Notes under the pieces: model-generated
The model's input: only the letters and a program-made list of their open reading frames with translations
Database searches by the model: none
Told to the model about the DNA's origin: nothing
Origin: Clarireedia homoeocarpa
Taxonomy: Eukaryota; Ascomycota; Leotiomycetes; Helotiales; Rutstroemiaceae
Direction of reading: 5' to 3'
Assembly: GCA_001465935.1 (NCBI GenBank)
Contig: LNKV01000029.1
Coordinates: forward strand, 81,215 to 145,214
Length of the DNA stretch: 64,000 bases
Made by a program: the position numbers and the translations under genes
Shown: positions 1 through 10,600 of the stretch, one piece after another
Layout of the letters: each line of letters begins with the position of its first letter
How positions within the stretch are numbered: the stretch's first letter is position 1

Positions 1-1164
1 CTCATGCCACGTATTCCTGCTGGAACTGCTTCAACATCTGCTCTGGATAATATTGCTTGCAGTCTCGCAGCCTCCGTCCGGTCACCTTCTGAAGGGTTGG
101 GGTTGCTCAGAAGTCTCCACAATTTCATTGTGGCCAGAGGCGCGAAGTTTGGTATGCCACTTACGGTCCCATGGCCTCCGGAAGACACCCATGGAGTCAA
201 ATCAGCTATCAAGCCGTCAAGAAGCAAAAATGGATATGGTCGAGAACTGTTTATCGTCGGATCATCATTGAGCGCTGCTGTCAATCGTATCAACTTTCCA
301 ATACTTCCACCACATCTGCATGAATTAGTTCGTGCCCTATTGGGATTTTACCACCATCCCACTTACGTGAGTTTTACACCACAGAGATTTGGTGCTCTTC
401 TCATCACTGCCTCGATCACTGAGGAGGACATGTCTTGGCCAGCGGCATTGGCAGGGAAGTTATACAGTAATAGTGGTATCTGATATCGCAAAATTAGCGG
501 CCACGACATCAAATTCTTAGAACTACATACTGGCGAGCCTTCACAGATATCGACATAGTACTGAATGACCTGTTCTTGGTCCGCGTTGAGACTGGCAGCA
601 TAGTATGCGGGAAGAATAACCATTCCGGCATCACTTTGAGGGTATTAGCTCTGATATTTTCACCATCGAATTCTTAACCTCACGCTCCGGCATCTGCTGC
701 TGCCCGAGATAGCTCGATTGTTTCTCTCGTACTTGCACCGCCAACTCCGGCTACTATTGGCGTAGTTTGAAGGCATTCATCGTCCAGAGTTTTGCGGATA
801 AAACGAATTATGGTGGTTCGCTCTTCCCGGGACTGAGTATATCGTTAAATTACCACGATAGGTATGCACTGAGACGGCTCACCAAATGCACAGCTTCTCC
901 CAAGGAGCCCATACACACAGGTACTTGTTCGAATGAGAAACATGTGCTTCGTAATTATTGAAGATTCATCTTACTTATACCCTTGTTTGCCAAATCTGTC
1001 GAGATTCATCTATCAGTCAGGATCTGCGGACTTCAAGGTATGAACTTACTTAGAAGATGTCGTTTGTAGCTAACGAGGTCAAGATCCTGCTTGTCGTCGA
1101 AAAATGTAGGTAGTGGTCCATACACCCCTGGCTTCAGCTCACGGACTCTGCATTCCCCGACCAT
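1..1164 (-). CDS. DapA-family aldolase (dihydrodipicolinate synthase-like), 3' end outside window
   Basis: Seven exons read on the minus strand: 1164-1050, 995-975, 923-883, 832-684, 633-531, 479-367 and 315-1. Phases agree at every junction, giving about 285 residues; the last tens of residues lie beyond base 1. Family hallmarks seen in order are an N-terminal PGVYGPLPTFF, GSLGEAVHL (GxxGE substrate loop), GVGGASTRETIEL, the LLLYNFP block with the conserved catalytic Tyr, and GVKLT with the Schiff-base Lys, followed by a DGL...GGHGTVSGIPNFAP segment. Fungal members of this family include 2-keto-3-deoxy-L-galactonate aldolase (pectin-sugar catabolism) and 4-hydroxy-2-oxoglutarate-type aldolases; substrate cannot be read from the sequence. 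Exon 2 is only 21 nt. It is divergent from the permease at 1657. Start Met at 1164 is the first in frame near the conserved N-terminus. Confidence 0.88.
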
Positions 1165-1656
1165 TCTGCTTAAATAAATCTCAAGCTCTATACAAGAACT
1201 GAACAGGATTTGTGTTTTGTATGAGCCAAGCAGCCCACTGCAATGTGAAAGGAGGATAAAAAGTGTCAATTACGGGGAATGATCCGATATCAAGTACTGA
1301 GTACAGTTTGTCGGCTGAAATGCCGATGCACCCCGATGAGTTCCTTGCCGCTTTATTGCCAGGGTTGTCTTCGAAACCTGTCCCCACTTTGTCCAGTTAT
1401 CTTCTTAAAAGCTTATCTTCCTATCCGTATCCCACCCTTTAGGTATGTAGCCAGGCTAGATAACGACTGCTTTGAGTTCCTATAGTGCGATGTTGGCCTT
1501 CCATAGAAGACCGGACTGATATATCTGATCATGGCGCCCGGGTGTGAATTTTATGCTTGTCCCTGGGCGAACTCTTCTACTCCTTAGCATTGCTTCGATT
1601 GGAATTTCCAAGTGCCGTTCATACCTTGTTTTTGCTTGCCCACCACGACGGGAGAA
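1165..1656. promoter_or_regulatory. Divergent intergenic region between aldolase and permease
   Basis: About 490 bases separate the start codons of the minus-strand aldolase and the plus-strand permease. Short ORFs here have no protein-like composition. It must contain both core promoters; no specific binding site can be named with confidence. Confidence 0.5.
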
Positions 1657-4289
1657 ATGTCCTTCCGAGGAGTATGAGAATTCCGGTGGAAATTACCTCA
1701 ATTCGTTCGTTGCTAATTTGGAATAGTCTTCGGGTGAGAAGGAAAGCCACGGCAAAGATGCCACCAACGAAGTGAATTTTGGCCATGAGGCCGTGGATGA
1801 AGGTGAAACTGGGGCCCTAGTTGTCTCAAGCAACACCATGCATCGTGATTTGAAGGTTGGTTGCGGAGTCCAATGCTTGGAAATTCAATCTCAACTAACC
1901 CTTCATTTTCATTTGTAGCCGCGCCACTTGTATGTCTCGATGAAATACGCAAAATTTACGGAGCACTCACATTGCAACTAGGCAGATGATTGCTATTGGT
2001 GGTGTCATTGTGAGTTGATATGCTACTGCTTAGTAGACAGTGCTAACAATGTTCTTGCGTAGGGTACCGGTCTTTTCTTAGGAACTGCGAGTGACTTGGA
2101 AAATGGTGGTCCAGCCGGATTGCTAGTTGGGTACTGCGTTATGGCTTCGCTTCTGTACTCTGTGATGGTATGATAAGATGGCTCGTGGACCTTATGGTCA
2201 TTAAGCTCATGGAATTTTCAGGTCGCTTTGGGTGAGATGGTCTCCCAATTTCCGCTTCCCGGTGGTCAATTCGCGCTTGCTGGTCGTTTCGTCTCCCCTG
2301 AACTGGGATTTGCCATGGGTGTTCTATTTTGGTATAAGTAAGTTTTACCCCAAATTCTTCGTTCATGAGACAGACAACTAACAAAGACTTGCAACAGTTA
2401 TATCAGTATGTCAATTGGTGGTATCCGTTAGCATTCGTTTCTCATATGATGCGCAGTCGTATTACCTGCAGAGATATCTGCAGCCGCTGTTCTTATTTCC
2501 TACTGGACTCCAGCTGGTGGTGTTGGATCTACATGTACTACGGGAATCTGCAACAACGCAATGTGGGTTGGGCTAATGCTCATTGTTGTCGTAAGTATGA
2601 ACTTCATGTGCACTGGCCATCCTACTGATATCATTGAAAGTGGACTATCAACTTCGCTGGAACCCGGGTTTTTGGTGAGACCGAATTCTGGTTCTGCTCA
2701 ATCAAGGTAGGCCCAACTCAATCGGGACCGTAATTGTGCTAACAACTCAGGTCATCACTATCGTCGGGTTGATTCTCGTAAGTATCATCATCACCGCTGG
2801 TGGTGGACCCAACCATCAAAGTATTGGGTTCCGCTTCTGGAACGAAACTGGCGGCTTTGTGCAGTATAAAGGCATAGGTAAGCCTCCGGTGGGAAATCAT
2901 GTAGGGTATAGTCTAATAGTTCATTTTTAGGCGGGGCGAAAGGGCGCTTCCTGGGTTTCTTCAGTGGTACGTTTGGGCTGATATCAACTCCAAGCACATC
3001 CATACTGATTCGGCTTGCCACAGTGTTAATCAATGCTGCCTTTGCATTCATTGGTAGTGAGATCACTGCTATTGCTGCAGCTGAAACAGCAAACGTAAGT
3101 GTGGTTCTGAACTACCCTTATGTCCTTGACTGACCACCGACTTAGCCACGCAAGACTGTACCGCGTGCAATCAAAAGTGTCTGGATTCGACTTGTGTTGT
3201 GTAAGTGAAGATGCCTACGAAGGAAGAAATGTCTTTGCTAATACAATGCCATCTTAGTCTATGTCTTCAGTGCTCTATTTGTAAGTCCAAATTATCCGAT
3301 CGAACGAAAAATGCTAATGGATGAAAAAGATTGGAATGCTAGTCTCCCCATCAGACCCCTCGTTGAACCTCAGCTCCACAGCAGCTAAGAGTCCATTCGT
3401 TATTGCCATTCAGGTACGATTTACCCGTATCTTATGAATCTCTCTATCCTGATAAAACTTCATTTAGAACGCTGGCATCAAAGCTCTTCCGTCTATCATC
3501 AACGCTGCTCTTCTTACGTCTGCCTGGTCTGCTGGATGTGCCGATTGCTACACTTCGTCTCGTACATTATATGGCTTGGCTGTTCGAGGTCATGCACCAA
3601 AGATTCTTGCCAAGACCAATAAGCAGGGTCTTCCGTGGGTGTGCGTGCTCGTGTCTTGCGTCTTCTCGCTGCTTTCGTTCATGGCTGCAGCGCACGGCAA
3701 GGCTGGAACGGTTTTCGGTTACTGTAGGTGACCTTGTATTGATGAAAGACATTGACGCTTACCATCTTCTAGTCTCCAATATGACGGCCATCTGCGGCAT
3801 GATCTCGTGGTCTTGCATCTTTCTCACATACATTCGCTGGCACAAAGGACTGAAACTTCAAGGAATCGACCGCAATAGTCTCCCATATAAGGCACCACTG
3901 CAACCATACTTGAGTTACTGTGAGTGCTCATCACATCATTCTGACTTTCCTAAATATAATTCTAACCAATCTGCAGATGGCATCTCGATCTGCATCATGG
4001 TGATGGTCTTCGGCGGCTTCTCAGCATTCATTCACAAATTCAACACATCAGCCTTCATCACCACCTACTTCCCCATTCCTTTCTTCCTCTTTTTACTTAT
4101 TGGATACAAGGTCTGGCATAAGACCAAAATTTATGACCTCGATAAGTTGGACTTCGCCACAGGTTCTTCGATCGAGGTACCCGAGAAGGTAAGAATGCGA
4201 AATATTGCATATGAAGAGCGTCGTCACTAACTTCGTCTGAATAGCCCTCGGCAAAATCAACGTGGAGGATGATTTACGACAACATTTAG
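1657..4289 (+). CDS. Amino-acid permease (APC/AAT family)
   Basis: A many-exon gene for a plasma-membrane amino-acid/H+ symporter. The start is placed at ATG 1657: five codons, a 55-nt intron (1672-1726) with a CTAAT branch-like site, then an acidic cytosolic N-terminus and the hallmark LKPRHLQMIAIGGVIGTGLF of TM1. Further family signatures are GEMVSQFPLPGGQFALAGRF, LPAEISAAAVLISYWTP, GETEFWFCSIKVITI, FIGSEITAIAAAET, RTLYGLAVRGHAPKILAKTN and a C-terminal double transmembrane region ending in a short cytosolic tail. About 12 membrane segments are expected and the hydrophobic exons fit that. All internal junctions restore the frame, including an 8-nt exon at 2398-2405. The last exon ends in TAG at 4287-4289. 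Substrate range cannot be inferred. The first exon is the least certain part. Confidence 0.9.
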
Positions 4290-4550
4290 TTGTTTGCATA
4301 TTTGGAGGTTGACGGGAAATGAAAGTTGAAAATATATTACCTAGTATATTATAGATCAATTTAAACTGTAGTGTATGAATTGTTACCCTACCACTATCTC
4401 GTTCGTGATCGAATTTCTGATGTAACATGAGCATACTGTACTTTTAATTATGAACCATTCGGATCCATTAGTTCTCAAGTCTTCTACTTGCCAATTTTCT
4501 TTTGGCTGTCACTCCTCATATTTAACCACATATACGACTACTGATAAACA

Positions 4551-4820
4551 TCACACTTTCCCCAAAGCATAATTCCCAAGCAAGCAAGATCTGCTCCAAG
4601 AAGAGCAGCCATGAACTATGTAATCATCCATGCATCCCTGCAGCCAGGAGTTAGCGTCTCCACGGAGCGGGGTCATCGGCGTCCAAACCCCACTTACACA
4701 CACCCCTCTCTTATCTCCCGCACAGTAATACGCCGACAATGATACATACGGACCACTCGCCGACGCTGCCACTGCCGCAACCACACCACACTTCAATAAC
4801 TTACTGATAGATAACATCAT
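4551..4820 (-). CDS. Possible small secreted cysteine-rich protein (hypothetical)
   Basis: A single-exon ORF of 89 residues from ATG at 4820 (an upstream in-frame ATG lies at 4844). It begins with two Met, a Lys and a hydrophobic run KCGVVAAVAASASG that looks like a signal peptide with an Ala-x-Ala type cleavage area. The mature part would hold six or so Cys (YCAGDKRGVC, QGCMDD, HGCSSWSRSC). Size, signal and Cys content match the loose class of fungal small secreted proteins, but no family is recognised. Alternative: a chance ORF in the 700-base gap between permease and dioxygenase. Confidence 0.35.
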   Translation of the reverse strand: MMLSISKLLKCGVVAAVAASASGPYVSLSAYYCAGDKRGVCVSGVWTPMTPLRGDANSWLQGCMDDYIVHGCSSWSRSCLLGNYALGKV

Positions 4821-4995
4821 GCGATTTACCAGTTCGATCGGCATTTGTGCCGAAGATGGGGAAACCCAATTAACATGAGGGTGGCTTATCTTTCTTTGAT
4901 TTGTTTAAAACTTAAGCAAGCATATCTTGAACACAAGAAGCAATGATCTAAAACAAACATTCGATTTGGTGTGGATTTTGAATCACATTGCCAAA

Positions 4996-6500
4996 ATGAC
5001 CTCTGCTACTTTGGCGATAACCAGAACATATACCAACACCTGTCCACCTACGGAGCGCGTACTCAAGCTGCGCGGCTCATCGGCTTCGTTCAGGGAGGGT
5101 GCGCTTACGATTACGCCTGTGCTGAACGAGGACTCGTCGTCGTCGTTTGGGGCTGAGGTTGCGGGCGTGGATTGGAGTGGGTCGGTGCCGCAGGAAGTTA
5201 TTAGACAGGTTAGTGTTTCTTTTACTGAGGAGGTGGAATTATGATTGGGAAATTGTTGAACTAAAAGTGATGCCACAGCTGGGAAGTGGTAATCAAGGCT
5301 CACACTGTGCTCAAAAGAAGTAGGGGAAGATGAAAGTGCTGATTGCAGATGCAGTTGATTGAGCTTTCGAATAAATATGCAGTATTAGTGTTCCGACGCA
5401 CGGGACTAGATAATGAGAGACATATTGCTTTTAGCAAGCAGTTGGGGGAGAAGCTAGAAGTGAATCCTTTCTTTTATGGAAGGGAGAATGATAGGGTGGG
5501 GGAGCCGTTTTTGTGGGATGTAGGGAAGTGAGTCGCTCCTTCTCCGTGGTTCTGGGTTTGAGATGGTTAGATGAGTGAATGCTAATGAGATGGGAATTAG
5601 TATCGAGCTTGATGGATCGTTGGTGAAGCCGAACAGTCGGAGGTGGCATCATAGCTTGGGAAATGCACTTTGGCATACGGTAATTTGAAAATAGTATCAG
5701 CCGTTGTGATCGAAGTTAACAAAGATGTAGGATTCCTCGTATCACCAGCAACGCTCGAAATATTCGATCCTACTTTCGCATGGTAGCCCAGTCCGAGGAG
5801 GGTCTTGGACCCATTTTGCCGACACTCGTCGAGCATATGAAGGCCTGCCACAAGCAACCAAAGACGATTTGGAGGATATGATTGTTGAGCACGAGTTTGT
5901 CCCAGTACTTAACTCCTCCAAGACTCGGTAGTTGACCATTATCAGTTTATGGCATTCGAGGAAAATAGGCTCTCCACAAGTCTATGGCAATCCTCTACCA
6001 CACGAACGTGCACTAAAGCCTCCGGCGTACCATAAATTGGTGCAGGTAGCGCCGGATGGAAGGAAGACGTTGTATCTCGCTGCGCATGCCAAGAATATCC
6101 TTGGAAAGTCGTTTGATGAGAGTCAGAAACTGATCTGGGAGCTCATTAATCACTGTACACAGCCGAAGGTTCGTCTCTGCCTGGGTAAATGAATTGGCAA
6201 GATAAAGCTCACATGGCAATAGTACGTATTCAGTATGGAATGGCTGTCTCGCGGGGATATGGTTTGGTGGGATAACAGGTGTGTAGCTTTCCGTTGCCTA
6301 GTGGCGGAGCTCCAACTAATCGTATCTCTGATAGGCAATCCATGCACCGTGCCAATCCATACACAGAACAGATGACTGCGAGAGATGTAAGGAGGTCGAC
6401 GATTGTTGATGATGGTCCTTTAGCTTTTGGTGTATCGGAACAAGAAAAGATCAATGCCGGATGGGTACCTAACGCACCTGATATAGGCTCATCATGTTAG
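4996..6500 (+). CDS. Fe(II)/2-oxoglutarate-dependent dioxygenase, TfdA/TauD family
   Basis: Seven exons, starting at ATG 4996 with exon 1 to 5208, then 5349-5527, 5601-5679, from 5731, and further exons to stop 6498-6500. Family signatures are FGAEVAGVDWSG near the N-terminus, a YAVLVFRRTGLDNERHIAFSKQ segment, then WHTDSSYH containing the first iron-binding His and Asp, LWHSRKIGSPQVYG, and a distal RGDMVWWDNRQSMHRA with the third iron ligand His, followed by VRRSTIVDD with the Arg expected to grip 2-oxoglutarate. Fungal members oxidise sulfonates, herbicide-like aryloxyalkanoates or other small acids; the substrate is not determinable. It would be cytosolic (no signal or membrane segment). 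The first intron (5209-5348) is longer than the rest. An in-frame ATG at 4927 would add 23 residues lacking family similarity, so 4996 was chosen. Confidence 0.88.
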
Positions 6501-7655
6501 TCGAATTGAATTCCATACTAGCAAAAGCTGAATGGACTGACCGGTGCTCAATTGATGACTCCGGGGCCAAAGCATTTGTAGGTTGATTGCATCGAATGAG
6601 AATGAATAGACGAGCCTGACACAAGGCATGGTCAATATTGAAACACTTTGTGGATCTGCCGTGATCTGGCTGCCCTCCCACACTATCCAATGGGACATGA
6701 CCTCGCACCACACCCACATAAATTCTACTCGGAAACCCTGAAAGAACCTTGGAGTACAATAGCCATCCTTACGGAACATAGAGTAGGCCGAGGAAAGCTC
6801 AACCTTGGCATTGTGGCACTGTTTCTCGAAGAACTCACCGAATGCTCGAAGCGCTGAGTTTTGTAATATTTCCTATGCATCTCTATAATAGCCTCACTAC
6901 GTCTGATTTTATCCAGTGAATTGATAAGGAGTTTCACGAGTTTTGGGGGGGAGGGGGGGTTAGTAGACGCGAAAATTTCATGACAGCAGCGTTCAATTTG
7001 CGATCAGCTTGTTTGTGCCTATTTTATAATGCTTGATACAGCTCGAAAGACTTGCTCGGTTTGTTGTGAGAACTTGTGTTCATCTTATGTTAAGTAAGCC
7101 ATTCAAGCGGCTTACTCCATATTGAGCCTAGCTTGGCTTCTGCTTACTCAACACTACACCACCATCCCGTTCGTGAAGGTGAACATCAATCGCTATTTGG
7201 ATTTGCCTCCCATTCTCCAAAGCACAGTTATCTTTTTCTTCCCTTACGAGAGCTAAACGGGCTTTGATCATGGTCATCCTAATCCGGAGCGAAAGAGCGA
7301 AGCTTATTGGTGCCATGAGTACAGCAAGGCTGTCTCTGTGGCCAGACTTCCTCTTTTTTGAAGAGAGATGTAGCTTTCAATGCATGAATCCTTCGAGAGA
7401 TGCAGCCTGATGATGCAGATTTCTTGTCGCGGATTCCGCATTTTTACCGAGAGAGGTTCTACAATGAAGCCTCGCCCCCAATTAACCTTGGCGCCGCGTC
7501 CACACCTCGATCTGCTTAAGCCGAAATTTATATTTGGTAATTCTACCCATTGGCTCTTCTGCCCAGCTGAAAATTCAGATGAAATCTCTTGAGCCTCAGG
7601 AGGTCTTCATTTATCGAACTTTTTCTTCCTCCTGGCGTTTGGTCCAGCATTTTCA
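6501..7655. other. Intergenic region with G-runs and one dispersed repeat copy
   Basis: No coding exon recognised between the dioxygenase stop and the patatin-gene start. It contains two 7-base G runs separated by one A (6945-6959), a copy of dispersed repeat A (7074-7142) and the promoter of the downstream gene. ORFs on both strands are short and unlike protein. Confidence 0.6.
7074..7142. repeat. Dispersed repeat A, copy 1
   Basis: About 69 bases beginning TTGTGTTCATCTTATG and ending near GCTTCTGC. The two ends and the central AAGCGG / CCATATTGAG blocks recur at 13664-13756. Differences between copies are mostly C/T and G/A transitions plus an insertion of about 20 bases in copy 2. Probably a fragment of a small non-autonomous mobile element. 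Confidence 0.7.
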
Positions 7656-10600
7656 ATGCCTCTCCGTACCAGTAGTCCGGATCCGATGGCACACAATTCT
7701 CTTTTGTCGTTCCCATCACCAAACGCCCAGCTCATTCCTGAATCAATACAATCCTCAAATTTAGCGGTTCCATCACAATTTTCTCGGAGTGTTTCTCCGC
7801 TTACATTGAATTCAGAGACAGAGACTTTGAGTATCACATCTCGGAGTCGTCGGGCATCGCACGCATCGCAGGTCTCAATGCAATCGAATTCTATATCAGT
7901 GAAGATTCCCCCTTCACGAAGTACATCTATTACCGAACCATGTGTTGTCTGCGGGAGTACTACAACGAAGACATTCACTTGCATTCAGTGCAACAATGAC
8001 GCATTCTGTGGAGATTGCTGGAGCAAAGAACGACCACATAGACCAGGTGCCGTAGGCTTTGATGGAAGACCCCATGAGAAAACCGACAAAAGGGTTGTTG
8101 ACCGTCTGCGAAAAATTCTAGAACCCAAGCGGACACCGGCCGAACAGCAAGAGCAACATAAGAGCGATGAGGATACCACGTGGTTTGGAATCGCACGCGA
8201 TTCCGCCAACATGCCCATATTCCAAGACTATGGTCGATATGCGAAGATCATGGCAAAGAGTAGAACAAGCAGCGTCAAGGTCAGATATCCGCAACTGGTA
8301 TCTTTTATTGGCCAGACAGGTAAGGGATGATTTTATATTTGCCCCACGTCATTAATTGAGCATTACTTCATCTGCCCTTTAACTACTGTAGCCATACCTT
8401 GAGGATTAGCTCTTCAGGCTACTCCGCATGTTCAGTAGAGTTACACGGTCGTTTCATAGTGTTGAAGTTGAGTGGGTAAAGATTCTGACGATGTTTGATC
8501 TGTAGGAGCCGGCAAAAGCACACTTGTGAAGATGTTGATCGAACATCAAGATCGCGTTACAGATGAATTCTCTGAAACAAATATACAATTTTCCAGTCCT
8601 GTAACGGGTTCAGTCAATGACAACATCCCTACGTCCGGCGATGTTCACCTTTACTCCGACCCTACAACTCATAATTCCGGTCAACCCATACTCTATGCTG
8701 ACTGCGAAGGTCTCAATGGTGGTGAAAATTTACCCAGAGGAGCCAGAGTTAAAGCCCGTGACGATTCTGCCCCACCTGCTGCTCGGTCTCAGAGCTCAAA
8801 TAACGACCCGCATTTCCGCAAGAAGCTTCGAAAAGTGGCTCATAGCTCACAACGGGATCTGGCTTGGGCTGTTGATCCCGAAACCCGCAAACGCGAATAT
8901 GCGGTTACGCAGTTGTATCCCCGGCTTCTTTATACATTCTCGGACGTCGTCGTATTCGTTCTTCGGAATCCAAAGTATGTCTTAAGTCATTTCTTCAAGG
9001 CAGAGATAATGTAGCTAATGATCGCATAGGGTATTTGAATCCGTGGTGCTAGAGAAGCTCTTGGGGTGGGCGGCCGCATCCATCGAAAAATCGCTCAATC
9101 AGCCCACACTACCACATGTTATCATTGCGCTCAATGCCACAGACATAAATATCGACGAGAAACAATGGGATCCACTGGAAGCCACGAGAATACTCATGTC
9201 AGATATTGAAGGCGCCATAAATCGTGTACCCAAATTTAAGGAATATGTGTGGTATTGGCAACTGCGGGGCAAGCAGATACATACAACAAAAGAACTCCTG
9301 GAATGTTACTACTCATCTGTGACCGTAGTTCGGATTCCCGCCCATGGAAGATACATGCTAATAAACGATCAAATTGGTAAGCTTGATGAAACTATTCGAA
9401 CCTGTTGCAAATTGGCCTTTTTGAGTAAGAAACGAGTCAACATGCTAGCGAATGCGGAAAAGTTAGAGGTTTACCTACAGTCAGCCTACGATCACTTCTC
9501 GCAGGACTTGAACGTCCCATTCGATTTTGTCAAAGAGGCTGTTAAAAACAACCCAATAACTAGAGATTTTGGAGGCAATATTTTAAAATTAGCCATTGCC
9601 ATCATTGACCACGGATACTTTCCTCGTGGGCCGGAAATATTTGAACAGCTGAGCAGCATGGTAGCGTCGTGTGTAGTGCTTGATGCTGCAAGACGTAATT
9701 TGCTGGGTGAGTGTATTTTACTGGATGCCATATAGCAGCAGTGGAAGCTAACACATGATTTAGGCTTAAGAGTACAGTTGTTCGACGACATCTACGAGTA
9801 TATGTGCGAGGAAGCCCTCGAAAAATTCTGTAACACCTATTGGCCATGCAGTTTCAATAGCAAAAGATATGGAAAATGCAAGAATGTCAAATCAGGGCAC
9901 AATCCCAAGGGGCACCAGAACAGTGCAGGCAAAATCATTGCCACTGGGTCATACGAATCTGATTTTCCGCCTAATTATGAAGACACCTGGCTTCACGCCA
10001 TCCGCACCAACGTCGGACAAATCGAGCAAAAAGTTCATACAAGCTCATTCAATCAAACAATTACTGGACAGGAAGCAGCCTGGAATGTACATGAAGGTGT
10101 AATGAACAAGTTCTATCAGAATTGGGACAACGTGTTGAAAGTTGTCAGCCACACAACATGCTTTGCATGTCTCGGCGCTCTCCCAGAACACTCTCTTCCT
10201 TGCGGCCACGTATTATGCACGCGCTGTGTTGAAGCCTTTGGTAGGTCATCACACAAGACATTACTTGAACTACACTACTGCCCGTTGCATAACTTTGAAA
10301 AGTGGGATCAACCTTGGCAAATCAAGATCAAGCCAGTACATGCAGGGGTTCGTGTTTTGAGTCTCGACGGGTATGTCAAGCAACTGCTCATCCCATTCCT
10401 TTTCCTCGCCAGCGGAATAATACTTTCAAGATATTGGACGTACGAAATCTGAGACTCGGATCTGACTAACAATTCTTAGTGGCGGAATTCGGGGTATTGT
10501 AGAACTGGAAACTCTCCACGCGATCGAGACTGAATTAGGTGGTGACTTGCGCATCCAAGCTTTCTTTGATCTCATCGTCGGAACAAGGTACGCTGATTGA

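Noticed and set aside
1544..1775. ORFs apparently showing a premature stop before the permease
   Set aside because: The TAG at 1724-1726 is the acceptor of a 55-nt intron following ATG 1657, so the permease is intact rather than broken.
6945..6959. G7-A-G7 as a G-quadruplex
   Set aside because: Two G runs only; a four-strand fold within a single molecule would need them to split, and no gene is affected.
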